Notes: generated from the sequence alone by a model not told the origin. DNA of 6,153 bases from Streptococcus oralis (GCA_905370255.1 CAJPKC010000076.1:1-6153), one strand, 5' to 3'. Positions 1 through 6,151 are shown, numbered from the stretch's first letter. A program made the numbers and translations.

Positions 1-213
1 TTTGTTGGAGATCTCTTTAGCACCGAAGTGTAAGATTGCGAACAAACTCTTGTTATCCAATCATATAATGGAACGATTTACGAAACAATTCTGCAAGATT
101 TGAATCTATCAGATCTCACAAGCAATGGAAGCTTTATCTCAGATACTATTTCAGACGAGGAAGTTTTCGATGCCTACCTCAAAGAAGTCTTTAAAGAAGA
201 AAAAGATAATTAA
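1..213 (+). pseudogene. parC: parC 3' end (topoisomerase IV subunit A), interrupted by an in-frame stop
   Basis: The first frame reads FVGDLFSTEV, then TAA at 31-33, then 59 more codons in the same frame to the TAA at 211-213. The part after the stop includes GTIYETILQDLNLS, SNGSFISDTISDEEVFDAYL and an acidic tail ending EEKDN. From memory this aligns residue for residue with the end of pneumococcal ParC (FSTEV...QTLLVQS...GTIYE...LQDLNLS...SNGSFISDTISDEEVFDAYL). ParC is the DNA-cleaving subunit of topoisomerase IV, which decatenates daughter chromosomes in the cytoplasm; its C-terminal beta-pinwheel binds DNA. Reading frame and similarity continue on both sides, so this is a base substitution (for example GAA to TAA), not a frameshift. 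As read, the protein loses its last 60 residues, including the end of the pinwheel. The gene is normally essential, so either a shortened ParC still works or the stop is a sequence error. Only the 3' end of the gene lies in the window. Confidence 0.85.
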
Positions 214-217
214 TAAG

Positions 218-244
218 AAAATCAGTCCTAGTGACTGATTTTTT
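218..244 (+). terminator. Rho-independent terminator after parC
   Basis: A 10-bp perfect stem, AAAATCAGTC (218-227) with GACTGATTTT (233-242), closes a 5-base loop and runs into a T tract (239-244). It begins 4 bases after the natural parC stop and separates parC from the ilvE promoter. The opposite strand has only a short run of four T, so activity there would be weak. Confidence 0.85.
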
Positions 245-252
245 ATAAGCAA

Positions 253-267
253 AATTTTCAGAAAATT
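253..267. promoter_or_regulatory. CodY operator (CodY box), perfect consensus
   Basis: The bases AATTTTCAGAAAATT match the 15-base CodY consensus AATTTTCWGAAAATT at every position, and the site is an imperfect palindrome. It ends 11 bases before the -35 hexamer of the ilvE promoter. CodY is the GTP- and/or branched-chain-amino-acid-responsive global regulator of Firmicutes (in streptococci chiefly responsive to the amino acids), and aminotransferase and peptide-uptake genes are typical targets. Control of ilvE and the genes behind it is inferred from position. The box lies upstream of -35, so repression may need spread of CodY onto the promoter or contact with polymerase. Confidence 0.87.
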
Positions 268-278
268 ACAAATAATAC

Positions 279-306
279 TTGAATTTTTAGGAGAATAGTG
301 TAGAAT
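279..306 (+). promoter_or_regulatory. Sigma-A promoter of the ilvE operon
   Basis: TTGAAT (-35, 279-284) and TAGAAT (-10, 301-306) are separated by 16 bases. Transcription would start near 313, leaving a leader of about 30 bases that is too short for a riboswitch or T-box. Regulation should therefore act at the promoter, in keeping with the CodY box just upstream. Confidence 0.75.
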
Positions 307-329
307 AGAACACAAAGCTTGATTAGAAT

Positions 330-336
330 AAAGGAG
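330..336 (+). promoter_or_regulatory. Ribosome binding site that fixes the ilvE start
   Basis: AAAGGAG ends 6 bases before the ATG at 343. This supports that ATG over the in-frame TTG at 319, which has no Shine-Dalgarno sequence and would place this purine stretch inside the coding region. Confidence 0.85.
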
Positions 337-342
337 AAATGG

Positions 343-1365
343 ATGACAGTTACAATCGATTGGGAAAATCTCGGTTTTTCCTATATGAAACTACCTTATC
401 GTTATATCGCTTATTTTAAAGATGGACAATGGGCTCAAGGAGAATTGACAGAAGATGCAACCTTGCATATTTCAGAATCATCTCCAAGCCTTCACTATGG
501 ACAACAAGCATTTGAAGGATTGAAAGCCTATCGTACAAAGGATGGTAGCGTACAACTCTTTCGTCCAGATGAAAATGCCAAACGTCTGCAACGCACCTGT
601 GATCGTCTCTTGATGCCACAAGTTCCAACAGAAATGTTTGTAGAAGCTTGTAAAGCAGTTGTCCGCGCAAATGAAGAATACGTACCACCTTATGGAACTG
701 GTGGAACTCTCTACCTCCGTCCGCTTTTGATTGGTGTTGGAGATATCATTGGGGTAAAACCAGCTGAGGAGTATATTTTTACGATCTTTGCCATGCCAGT
801 TGGAAATTACTTTAAAGGTGGTTTGGTTCCAACAAACTTCTTGATTCAAGATGAGTATGACCGTGCTGCACCAAATGGAACAGGAGCTGCCAAGGTCGGT
901 GGGAACTATGCAGCTAGTCTTTTGCCAGGAAAAGTGGCTAAATCCCGTCATTTCTCAGATGTTATTTATCTTGACCCATCAACCCACACCAAGATTGAAG
1001 AAGTAGGCTCGGCTAACTTCTTTGGGATTACAGCTGATAATGAGTTTGTAACGCCATTGAGTCCATCAATCTTGCCATCGATTACCAAGTACTCATTACT
1101 TTACTTGGCAGAGCATCGTTTAGGCTTGAAGCCTGTTGAGGGAGATGTACCAATTGATAGTCTGGATCGATTTGTAGAAGCAGGTGCCTGTGGAACAGCA
1201 GCAGTAATCTCACCTATTGGGGGAATCCAACACGGTGATGATTTCCATGTTTTCTACAGTGAAACAGAGGTTGGTCCAGTGACTCGTAAACTATACGATG
1301 AATTGACAGGTATCCAATTTGGTGACATTGAAGCACCAGAAGGCTGGATTGTAAAAGTAGATTAA
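343..1365 (+). CDS. ilvE: Branched-chain amino acid aminotransferase
   Basis: IlvE is a cytoplasmic PLP enzyme that transfers the amino group between leucine, isoleucine or valine and 2-oxoglutarate: the last step of their synthesis and the first of their breakdown. The 340-residue protein has the usual length for the BCAT-II type of class IV aminotransferases. Visible marks are SPSLHYGQQAFEGLKAYR (47-64), the PLP-binding lysine K184 in GTGAAKVGGNYAASL, and the cofactor signature EEVGSANFF (219-227), whose E220 should contact the PLP ring nitrogen. GACGTAAVISPI (281-292) is the conserved C-terminal loop near the cofactor phosphate. The open frame extends upstream to a TTG at 319, but the ATG at 343 has an AAAGGAG site 6 bases ahead and gives the known N-terminus MTVTIDWENLGF. 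It is the first gene of the run behind the CodY box, and the next start lies 21 bases beyond its stop. The sequence is nearly identical to pneumococcal IlvE from memory. Confidence 0.97.
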   Translation: MTVTIDWENLGFSYMKLPYRYIAYFKDGQWAQGELTEDATLHISESSPSLHYGQQAFEGLKAYRTKDGSVQLFRPDENAKRLQRTCDRLLMPQVPTEMFVEACKAVVRANEEYVPPYGTGGTLYLRPLLIGVGDIIGVKPAEEYIFTIFAMPVGNYFKGGLVPTNFLIQDEYDRAAPNGTGAAKVGGNYAASLLPGKVAKSRHFSDVIYLDPSTHTKIEEVGSANFFGITADNEFVTPLSPSILPSITKYSLLYLAEHRLGLKPVEGDVPIDSLDRFVEAGACGTAAVISPIGGIQHGDDFHVFYSETEVGPVTRKLYDELTGIQFGDIEAPEGWIVKVD

Positions 1366-1386
1366 AAATTATTAAAGGAGATCTTT

Positions 1387-3354
1387 ATGAAAACGAAAAA
1401 GTGGATGTTAACAGCAGGAGTTGTCCTGAGTACAGCAGTTCTTCTTGTGGCTTGTGGTAAAGCTGACAAGGAAGCAGACGCACCTACAACCTTCTCTTAT
1501 GTCTATGGAGTAGACCCATCATCTTTGGACTACAGTATCGCAACTCGTACTTCAACAACGGATATCATTGGTAACGTTGTTGATGGTTTGTTGGAAAATG
1601 ACGAATACGGAAATTTGGTTCCATCTCTAGCTGAGGATTGGAGCGTCTCACAAGACGGTTTGACTTATACTTACAAACTTCGTAAAGGAGTTAAATGGTA
1701 TACTTCAGAGGGTGAAGAATACGCTGAAGTAACTGCGCATGACTTTGTTACAGGATTGAAACACGTTGCAGATGGTAAATCAGACGGTGTCACTCTTATT
1801 CAAAACTCCATCAAGGGCTTGAATGAATATATGACTGGTGAGACTAACGACTTCTCAACAGTTGGGGTTAAGGCGTTGGACGATTACACAGTCCAGTACA
1901 CTCTTAATGCACCTGAAAGTTTCTGGAATTCGAAAGTAACTTCAGCAACTATGTTGCCGGTAAACGAGGAATTCCTCAAAGCTTCAGGCAAGAACTACGG
2001 AGCAGTAAGTCCATCTGGTATTCTTTATAACGGTCCGTATATCCTGAAGACATTGACTTCAAAATCTTTAATCGAATACGAAAAGAACCCAAATTATTGG
2101 GATAAAGAGAAGGTTAAAATTGAGAAAGTTAAATTAACTTACTATGATGGTTCAGACCAAGAATCCTTGATTCGTAGCTTCTCTTCAGGTGTTTACACAA
2201 CAGCTCGCCTCTTCCCAAGTAGCTCAAACTTTGCTTCTACTTTGGAACAATACGGGGATAAAATTACATATAGTCCACAGGATTCAACTAGTTACTACTT
2301 TACCTTTAACGTAAACCGTCAATCTTACAATAAGACTGCGAAAACAAGTGAAGAACAGAAAACTTCTACAAAAGAAGCGATGTTGAACAAGGACTTCCGT
2401 CAAGCAATCAACTTTGCCTTCAACCGTCATTCATATGCTGCACAGCTCAATGGTGAAGATGGTGCGGACAAGATTATTCGTAACAGTCTAGTTCCAGATA
2501 ACTTTGTACAATCTGGCGGTAAAAACTTTGGTGACATCGCTCAAGCAGAATTGGTCAACTATGGAGACCAATGGAAAGGCGTTGAGCTTGTAGACGGAAA
2601 AGATACCATCTACAATCCTGATAAAGCCAAAGCTTCATTTGAGAAAGCTAAGAAAGAATTGGAAGCAAAAGGTGTAACTTTCCCAATTCACTTGGATGTT
2701 CCAGTTGAGCAAACAGATACAATTGCAGTTCAACAAAGCAATTCCTTTAAACAATCAATCGAGTCAACTCTTGGTTCTGAAAATGTCGTGATTGACGTCC
2801 TTCAGATGACTGACAATGAAAAGGAAAGTATTACATCACAAGCACGTGTTCCTGCTCAGAAAGACTATGACTTGAATAGTACTGGTTGGGCTCCAAGCTA
2901 TCAAGACCCAGCAAGTTATCTCAATATCATGGATCCTAAGACTGGTTCTGCTATGAAACACCTTGGTATTACGAAAGGTAAAGACAAGGAAGTAGTAGCT
3001 CAACTTGGTCTGGACGAATACAAGAAACTCTTGGATGATGCAGTTTCTGAGACAAACGATTTAGACAAGAGATATGAAAAATATGCTAAAGCTCAAGCTT
3101 GGCTCACTGATAGCTCTCTCTTGATGCCAACAGCTTCATCAGGTGGTTCACCAGTTGTCAGCAACGTTGTTCCATTCTCTAAACCTTACTCACAAGTAGG
3201 TATCAAGGGTGATCCATATATCTTCAAGGGAATGAAATTGCAAAAAGAGATTGTATCTGCTAAAGAATATCAAGCAGCTCTTGAAAAATGGCAAAAAGAA
3301 AAATTGGAATCAAACAGTAAATACCAAAAAGAACTAGAAAGTCATGTCAAATAA
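1387..3354 (+). CDS. Oligopeptide ABC transporter substrate-binding lipoprotein (AmiA/AliA/AliB-like)
   Basis: This 655-residue protein is a family-5 solute-binding protein (OppA type), anchored outside the membrane to capture peptides. The N-terminus MKTKKW, a hydrophobic stretch and lipobox LVAC give an expected lipid-modified C23. The family pattern follows at about 59-101 (DIIGNVVDGLLEN, LVPSLAEDWSVSQDGLTYTYKLRKGVKW). Further typical segments are YEKNPNYW (near 231), DFRQAINFAFNR (336-347) and GWAPSYQDPASYL (500-512). The C-terminal 35 residues are charged and probably helical. Length and segments resemble the pneumococcal AmiA, AliA and AliB proteins; I cannot place it in one subgroup, so no symbol is given. 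AAAGGAG lies 6 bases before the ATG. No permease or ATPase gene is nearby, so it probably delivers to an Ami/Opp system encoded elsewhere, as AliA and AliB do. Its position behind ilvE implies CodY control. The frame is intact; the pneumococcal copy at this locus is, as I recall, often truncated. Confidence 0.92.
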   Translation: MKTKKWMLTAGVVLSTAVLLVACGKADKEADAPTTFSYVYGVDPSSLDYSIATRTSTTDIIGNVVDGLLENDEYGNLVPSLAEDWSVSQDGLTYTYKLRKGVKWYTSEGEEYAEVTAHDFVTGLKHVADGKSDGVTLIQNSIKGLNEYMTGETNDFSTVGVKALDDYTVQYTLNAPESFWNSKVTSATMLPVNEEFLKASGKNYGAVSPSGILYNGPYILKTLTSKSLIEYEKNPNYWDKEKVKIEKVKLTYYDGSDQESLIRSFSSGVYTTARLFPSSSNFASTLEQYGDKITYSPQDSTSYYFTFNVNRQSYNKTAKTSEEQKTSTKEAMLNKDFRQAINFAFNRHSYAAQLNGEDGADKIIRNSLVPDNFVQSGGKNFGDIAQAELVNYGDQWKGVELVDGKDTIYNPDKAKASFEKAKKELEAKGVTFPIHLDVPVEQTDTIAVQQSNSFKQSIESTLGSENVVIDVLQMTDNEKESITSQARVPAQKDYDLNSTGWAPSYQDPASYLNIMDPKTGSAMKHLGITKGKDKEVVAQLGLDEYKKLLDDAVSETNDLDKRYEKYAKAQAWLTDSSLLMPTASSGGSPVVSNVVPFSKPYSQVGIKGDPYIFKGMKLQKEIVSAKEYQAALEKWQKEKLESNSKYQKELESHVK

Positions 3355-3388
3355 AACAGACTAGTATTTTTGGAATAAAGGGGCCTAT

Positions 3389-4078
3389 ATGGAATGGATT
3401 AAACTAATAGGGATAGTTATCATTGTGGTTGGTTTTATCTATAAATTAGATACCATTGCAACGGTAGTCTTAGCTAGTTTAGTTACAGCTCTAGTTTCTG
3501 GAGTTTCTCTTGTTGAGTTCTTGGAAATTTTAGGAAGAGAATTTAGCAATCAACGAGTTCTGACGATTTTTATGGTAACCTTGCCCCTGGTAGGTTTATC
3601 TGAAACTTTTGGCCTCAAGCAACGGTCGATTGATTTGATTCAAAGGATAAAGGGGCTGACCGTAGGAAGTTTTTATACCGTTTATTTCTTTTTTCGGGAA
3701 CTTGACAGCTTCTTTGCTATTCGTATCGGAGGACATCCGCAGTTTGTAAGACCCTTGGTTCAACCCATGGGACAGGCAGCAGCAGAGTCACAATTAGGTA
3801 GAAAATTAACAGAGCAGGAAAGCGAAGCGCTAAAAGCGCGTGCAGCAGCAAATGATAATTTTGCAAATTTCTTTGCTCAGAATACTTTCGTTGGTGCAGG
3901 TGGTGTCCTCTTAGTTGGGGGCACTCTGGACCAATTAGGTTACGAAAGTAATTATGCAGGAATTGCTTCAGCTTCTCTTATAGTTGCTGGGGTAGCCCTT
4001 CTTGTAGTAGGGATTTACAATTACTTGTTTGATAAAAAACTGCTAGCGAATAAGCTTAGTAAAGGGAAAGAAGAATGA
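3389..4078 (+). CDS. DUF969 family integral membrane protein, putative transporter subunit
   Basis: This 229-residue hydrophobic protein belongs, by recognition, to the DUF969 family, whose members are usually encoded just before a DUF979 protein. About six membrane segments are visible: near 4-18, 22-42, 57-74, 90-109, 166-183 and 190-214. The long middle stretch 110-165 is polar and holds the best motifs: GGHPQFVRP (114-122) and ANDNFANFFAQN (154-165). RELD (103-106) places charged residues at a membrane edge and may line a substrate path. AAAGGGG lies 5 bases before the ATG. The gap to the lipoprotein gene is 34 bases, with no terminator and no convincing promoter. The stop overlaps the next start (ATGA), so the two membrane proteins are translationally coupled and probably form one complex. 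Substrate is unknown; the neighbouring pcp suggests pyroglutamate or a pyroglutamyl compound (inference). Confidence 0.88.
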   Translation: MEWIKLIGIVIIVVGFIYKLDTIATVVLASLVTALVSGVSLVEFLEILGREFSNQRVLTIFMVTLPLVGLSETFGLKQRSIDLIQRIKGLTVGSFYTVYFFFRELDSFFAIRIGGHPQFVRPLVQPMGQAAAESQLGRKLTEQESEALKARAAANDNFANFFAQNTFVGAGGVLLVGGTLDQLGYESNYAGIASASLIVAGVALLVVGIYNYLFDKKLLANKLSKGKEE

Positions 4079-4998
4079 CCAATCTAGCAAGACAGTTATT
4101 AGAGTTGACCTATATTGTGATTGGTTGTCAATTCCTTCATACGGCTTATTGTAGCTATAGAGATAAAACAAACCCAGTTCGCTTTGGAACAGCTGGGTTT
4201 TGGGCTTTATTGGGTATCAGTTTTATCGGTGGTTCCTATTTACCATCGATCTTGATTGGTACTATTGTAGTGCTCTTAGCCCTACTGACGCTCTTTAAAC
4301 AGATTCGTATCGGAACCTTGCCGTCTCTGGATGAAGTCAAGGCAAATATTGAAGCTAAACGACTAAAGAATAGAATTTTTATTCCAGTCATGTTAATGGC
4401 TTTGATTGCTTTAGTATTAGCAAAAATGATCCCTGAGTTTAGTAAGATTGCTATCAGTCTTGCAGCATTTTTAGCAACCATTTCTCTTTTATTGATTACT
4501 AAGAGTTCTCCTAAAAGCTTATTATCAGAAAACAATCGCATGGTTCAGCAAGTCTCAACTAGTGGGATTGTTCCTCAACTTTTAGGGGCTTTGGGAGCGA
4601 TTTTCACCGTAGCAGGAGTTGGTGATTTAATGTCACATCTGATAAGTGGTTTTGTGCCTTCGGGGAGTCGGTTGATGGGTGTAGTGGCTTATGTGTTGGG
4701 AATGGTTCTATTTTCAATGATTATGGGAAATGCCTTTGCGGCTTTTACTGTCATTACTGCTGGAATTGGTGTTCCCTTTGTATTTGCCTTGGGAGCTGAT
4801 CCAATCGTAGCCGCTGCTCTAGCAATGACAGCAGGTTGCTGTGGGACCTTACTGACTCCAATGGCTGCTAACTTTAATGCATTACCGGCAGCACTTTTGG
4901 AGATGAAAGATCCAAATGGCGTTATCAAAGCGCAAGTAGGAGTGGCTGTTATCATGATAATCCTACATGTATTTTTAATGTACTATTTGGCGTTTTAG
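4075..4998 (+). CDS. DUF979 family integral membrane protein, putative transporter subunit
   Basis: This 307-residue protein is recognised as DUF979, the partner of DUF969. Roughly nine or ten membrane segments can be drawn, near 8-27, 39-53, 56-75, 101-118, 122-141, 165-185, 199-216, 220-240, 242-262 and 286-305. A charged loop at 77-100 probably faces the cytoplasm. The most family-like parts are in the C-terminal half: [18 protein letters not shown] (217-234) and [20 protein letters not shown] (252-271), whose Gly, Asn and Pro residues break helices in the way of substrate-binding hairpins in secondary carriers. There is no ATP-binding motif, so an ABC-type mechanism is unlikely. The ATG overlaps the DUF969 stop by 4 bases, with the purine-rich AAAGGGAAAGAAG ahead of it. 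Pcp starts 13 bases after the stop. Its function is not established as far as I know; an ion-coupled carrier is an inference. Confidence 0.88.
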   Translation: MTNLARQLLELTYIVIGCQFLHTAYCSYRDKTNPVRFGTAGFWALLGISFIGGSYLPSILIGTIVVLLALLTLFKQIRIGTLPSLDEVKANIEAKRLKNRIFIPVMLMALIALVLAKMIPEFSKIAISLAAFLATISLLLITKSSPKSLLSENNRMVQQVSTSGIVPQLLGALGAIFTVAGVGDLMSHLISGFVPSGSRLMGVVAYVLGMVLFSMIMGNAFAAFTVITAGIGVPFVFALGADPIVAAALAMTAGCCGTLLTPMAANFNALPAALLEMKDPNGVIKAQVGVAVIMIILHVFLMYYLAF

Positions 4999-5011
4999 CA
5001 AAGGAAATAAA

Positions 5012-5656
5012 ATGAAAATATTAGTTACAGGTTTTGATCCTTTCGGTGGTGAAAAGGTCAATCCAGCTCTGGAAGCAGTTAAATCATTGCCGTCTGTAAT
5101 TCATGGAGCGGAGATACGCTGGGTAGAGATTCCAACAGTCTTTTATAAATCAGCAGAGGTTTTAGAAGCAGAAATTGTCCGTTATCAACCAGATGTGGTA
5201 CTCTGCATCGGACAAGCAGGAGGTAGAGCTAGTTTAACTCCTGAACGAGTTGCCATCAATCAAGATGATGCAAGAATTCCAGATAACCAAGGGAATCAAC
5301 CGATTGATACACCTATTCGCCTAGATGGAGAAGCTGCCTATTTTAGCACACTCCCTATCAAAGCAATGGTACAAGCCATAAAAGAGGAAGGACTACCAGC
5401 TTCAGTATCCAATTCAGCAGGAACCTTTGTTTGCAACCATTTGATGTATCAGGTTCTCTATTTAGCGGATAAGAAATTTCCCAATATGAGAGCAGGTTTT
5501 ATGCATATTCCCTATATGACCGAACAAGTGGTAAATAAGCCTAATACTGCATCCATGTGCTTAAGAGATATTGTCCGAGGTATCGAAGCTGCGATTGCTG
5601 CTATCGTAGACCATAAAGATAAAGATTTGAAGTTGGTCGGAGGGGCGACTCACTAA
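5012..5656 (+). CDS. pcp: Pyroglutamyl-peptidase I (pyrrolidone-carboxylate peptidase)
   Basis: Pcp is a cytoplasmic cysteine peptidase (family C15) that removes an N-terminal pyroglutamate (5-oxoproline) from peptides, releasing free pyroglutamate and a peptide open to ordinary aminopeptidases. The 214-residue length is standard. The opening [19 protein letters not shown] is the family hallmark. The triad is readable as E78 in [10 protein letters not shown]141 in [12 protein letters not shown] and H165 in GFMHIPYM, matching the Glu/Cys/His order of characterised Bacillus enzymes, so the enzyme should be active. AAAGGA lies 6 bases before the ATG. It is the last gene of the run; the terminator stem starts 44 bases after its stop. 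Its product pyroglutamate must be exported or opened to glutamate, and no 5-oxoprolinase gene is in the window, which makes the two upstream membrane proteins candidates for handling it (inference). Confidence 0.97.
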   Translation: MKILVTGFDPFGGEKVNPALEAVKSLPSVIHGAEIRWVEIPTVFYKSAEVLEAEIVRYQPDVVLCIGQAGGRASLTPERVAINQDDARIPDNQGNQPIDTPIRLDGEAAYFSTLPIKAMVQAIKEEGLPASVSNSAGTFVCNHLMYQVLYLADKKFPNMRAGFMHIPYMTEQVVNKPNTASMCLRDIVRGIEAAIAAIVDHKDKDLKLVGGATH

Positions 5657-5700
5657 TGATTCAATTTTCAAATTAAAAAATTTTCTATTTTATTCATTGA

Positions 5701-5736
5701 ACTCTCTATCAAGATAAGCTTGATAGAGAGTTTTTT
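5701..5736 (+). terminator. Strong Rho-independent terminator after pcp
   Basis: A perfect 13-bp stem, ACTCTCTATCAAG (5701-5713) with CTTGATAGAGAGT (5719-5731), closes a 5-base loop and is followed by six T (5731-5736). The base pair 5700/5732 could extend it. The opposite strand lacks a T run after the stem, so it acts only on + strand transcripts and should end the ilvE-pcp run. The AT-rich stretch 5657-5698 before it shows no gene. Confidence 0.93.
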
Positions 5737-5737
5737 C

Positions 5738-5766
5738 TTGCTAGATTAGGGAATTTCTTGTAAAAT
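5738..5766 (+). promoter_or_regulatory. Sigma-A promoter of the small DUF2969-like gene
   Basis: TTGCTA (-35, 5738-5743) and TAAAAT (-10, 5761-5766) have an ideal 17-base spacer. The -35 starts one base after the terminator's T run, so the two signals are packed back to back. Transcription would start near 5773, with AAAAGAGG (5777-5784) as the ribosome binding site 6 bases before the ATG at 5791. Confidence 0.8.
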
Positions 5767-5790
5767 AGAAAAAGTGAAAAGAGGTATGGT

Positions 5791-6021
5791 ATGAGTAAAA
5801 AAGATAAAAAAATTGAGATTCAATTGTCAGATGCTAAAGTAGTAGTTGGAAAAGATAACTACGATGGTTATACCTTAATGATTGGTAAAAAGTTAATCGG
5901 TGAAATTGCCGAACTAGACAACCAATTTGCAATCATAAAGAATGGAAATGTCGATAGTTTTTACAAGAATCTTGAAAAAGCTGTGGAAATTTTGATTGAA
6001 AACTATAATTTAGCAAAATAA
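5791..6021 (+). CDS. Small conserved protein, DUF2969-like, function unknown
   Basis: This 76-residue protein is probably cytoplasmic: there is no signal peptide, membrane segment or cysteine. The N-terminus is lysine-rich (MSKKDKKIEIQL). Alternating strand-like segments follow (KVVVG, GYTLMIGKKLIGEIAEL, FAIIKNGNVDSF), and the last 20 or so residues look helical (YKNLEKAVEILIENYNLAK). This suggests a small beta-sheet plus one C-terminal helix. It resembles the streptococcal/lactobacillar DUF2969 family as I remember it; no function is known to me. Start choice is supported by AAAAGAGG 6 bases upstream and a well-formed promoter. It has its own terminator-bounded unit between pcp and the tRNA gene, and no terminator is evident after its stop, so readthrough into the tRNA is possible. 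Confidence 0.85.
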   Translation: MSKKDKKIEIQLSDAKVVVGKDNYDGYTLMIGKKLIGEIAELDNQFAIIKNGNVDSFYKNLEKAVEILIENYNLAK

Positions 6022-6024
6022 TGC

Positions 6025-6053
6025 TTGTTTTTTGCAAATTTTCATGATATAAT
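6025..6053 (+). promoter_or_regulatory. Strong sigma-A promoter of tRNA-Tyr, extended -10
   Basis: TTGTTT (-35, 6025-6030), a 17-base spacer and a perfect TATAAT (-10, 6048-6053) are preceded by TGA at 6045-6047, the extended -10 element. The start should be near 6060, about 11 bases before the mature tRNA. The -35 begins 3 bases after the small gene's stop codon. Confidence 0.87.
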
Positions 6054-6070
6054 AGTTCTCGTTAAACATT

Positions 6071-6151
6071 GGAGAGATAGCGAAGAGGCTAAACGCGGCG
6101 GACTGTAAATCCGCTCCTTCGGGTTCGGGGGTTCGAATCCCTCTCTCTCCA
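6071..6151 (+). tRNA. tRNA-Tyr (anticodon GTA)
   Basis: The cloverleaf can be folded by eye. The 7-bp acceptor stem pairs GGAGAGA (6071-6077) with TCTCTCC (6144-6150). The D stem pairs GCG (6080-6082) with CGC (6094-6096). The anticodon stem GCGGA/TCCGC (6098-6102, 6110-6114) encloses loop CTGTAAA with anticodon GTA at 6105-6107. The T arm is GGGGG, TTCGAAT, CCCTC (6127-6143). The long variable arm (6115-6126) is the class II feature expected of bacterial tRNA-Tyr. The discriminator base is A6151; the next bases are TA, so CCA is not encoded and must be added after transcription. The window ends 2 bases later, so any further tRNA of a cluster would be out of view. Confidence 0.97.

Noticed and set aside
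42..56. Short inverted repeat AACAA/TTGTT just after the parC stop
   Set aside because: A 5-bp stem without a T run inside former coding sequence; too weak to be a terminator or recoding element.
319..342. In-frame TTG start that would add eight residues to IlvE
   Set aside because: No Shine-Dalgarno sequence precedes it, it starts only a few bases after the predicted transcription start, and the added codons cover the ribosome binding site of the ATG at 343.
416..951. Two open frames on the - strand inside ilvE (416-688 and 478-951)
   Set aside because: They lie opposite a clear enzyme gene, have no recognisable family and no ribosome binding site was evident; they are shadows.
4236..4955. 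Two open frames on the - strand inside the DUF979 gene (4236-4541 and 4689-4955)
   Set aside because: They lie opposite a well-supported membrane-protein gene and show low-complexity Ala/Ile/Lys composition typical of antisense reading.
5662..5698. CodY-like AATTTTCAAATT half-site and AT-rich palindromic bits after pcp
   Set aside because: At least five mismatches to the 15-base consensus; expected by chance in such AT-rich sequence, and it lies before a terminator rather than at a promoter.
6013..6035. Possible terminator hairpin GCAAAA/TTTTGC after the small gene
   Set aside because: Only a 6-bp AT-rich stem with an 11-base loop and no T run after it; the T run sits inside the stem and forms part of the tRNA promoter region.
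6037..6051. AATTTTCATGATATA as a CodY site over the tRNA promoter
   Set aside because: Four mismatches, with the right half largely explained by the extended -10 element; no reason to expect CodY control of a tRNA.
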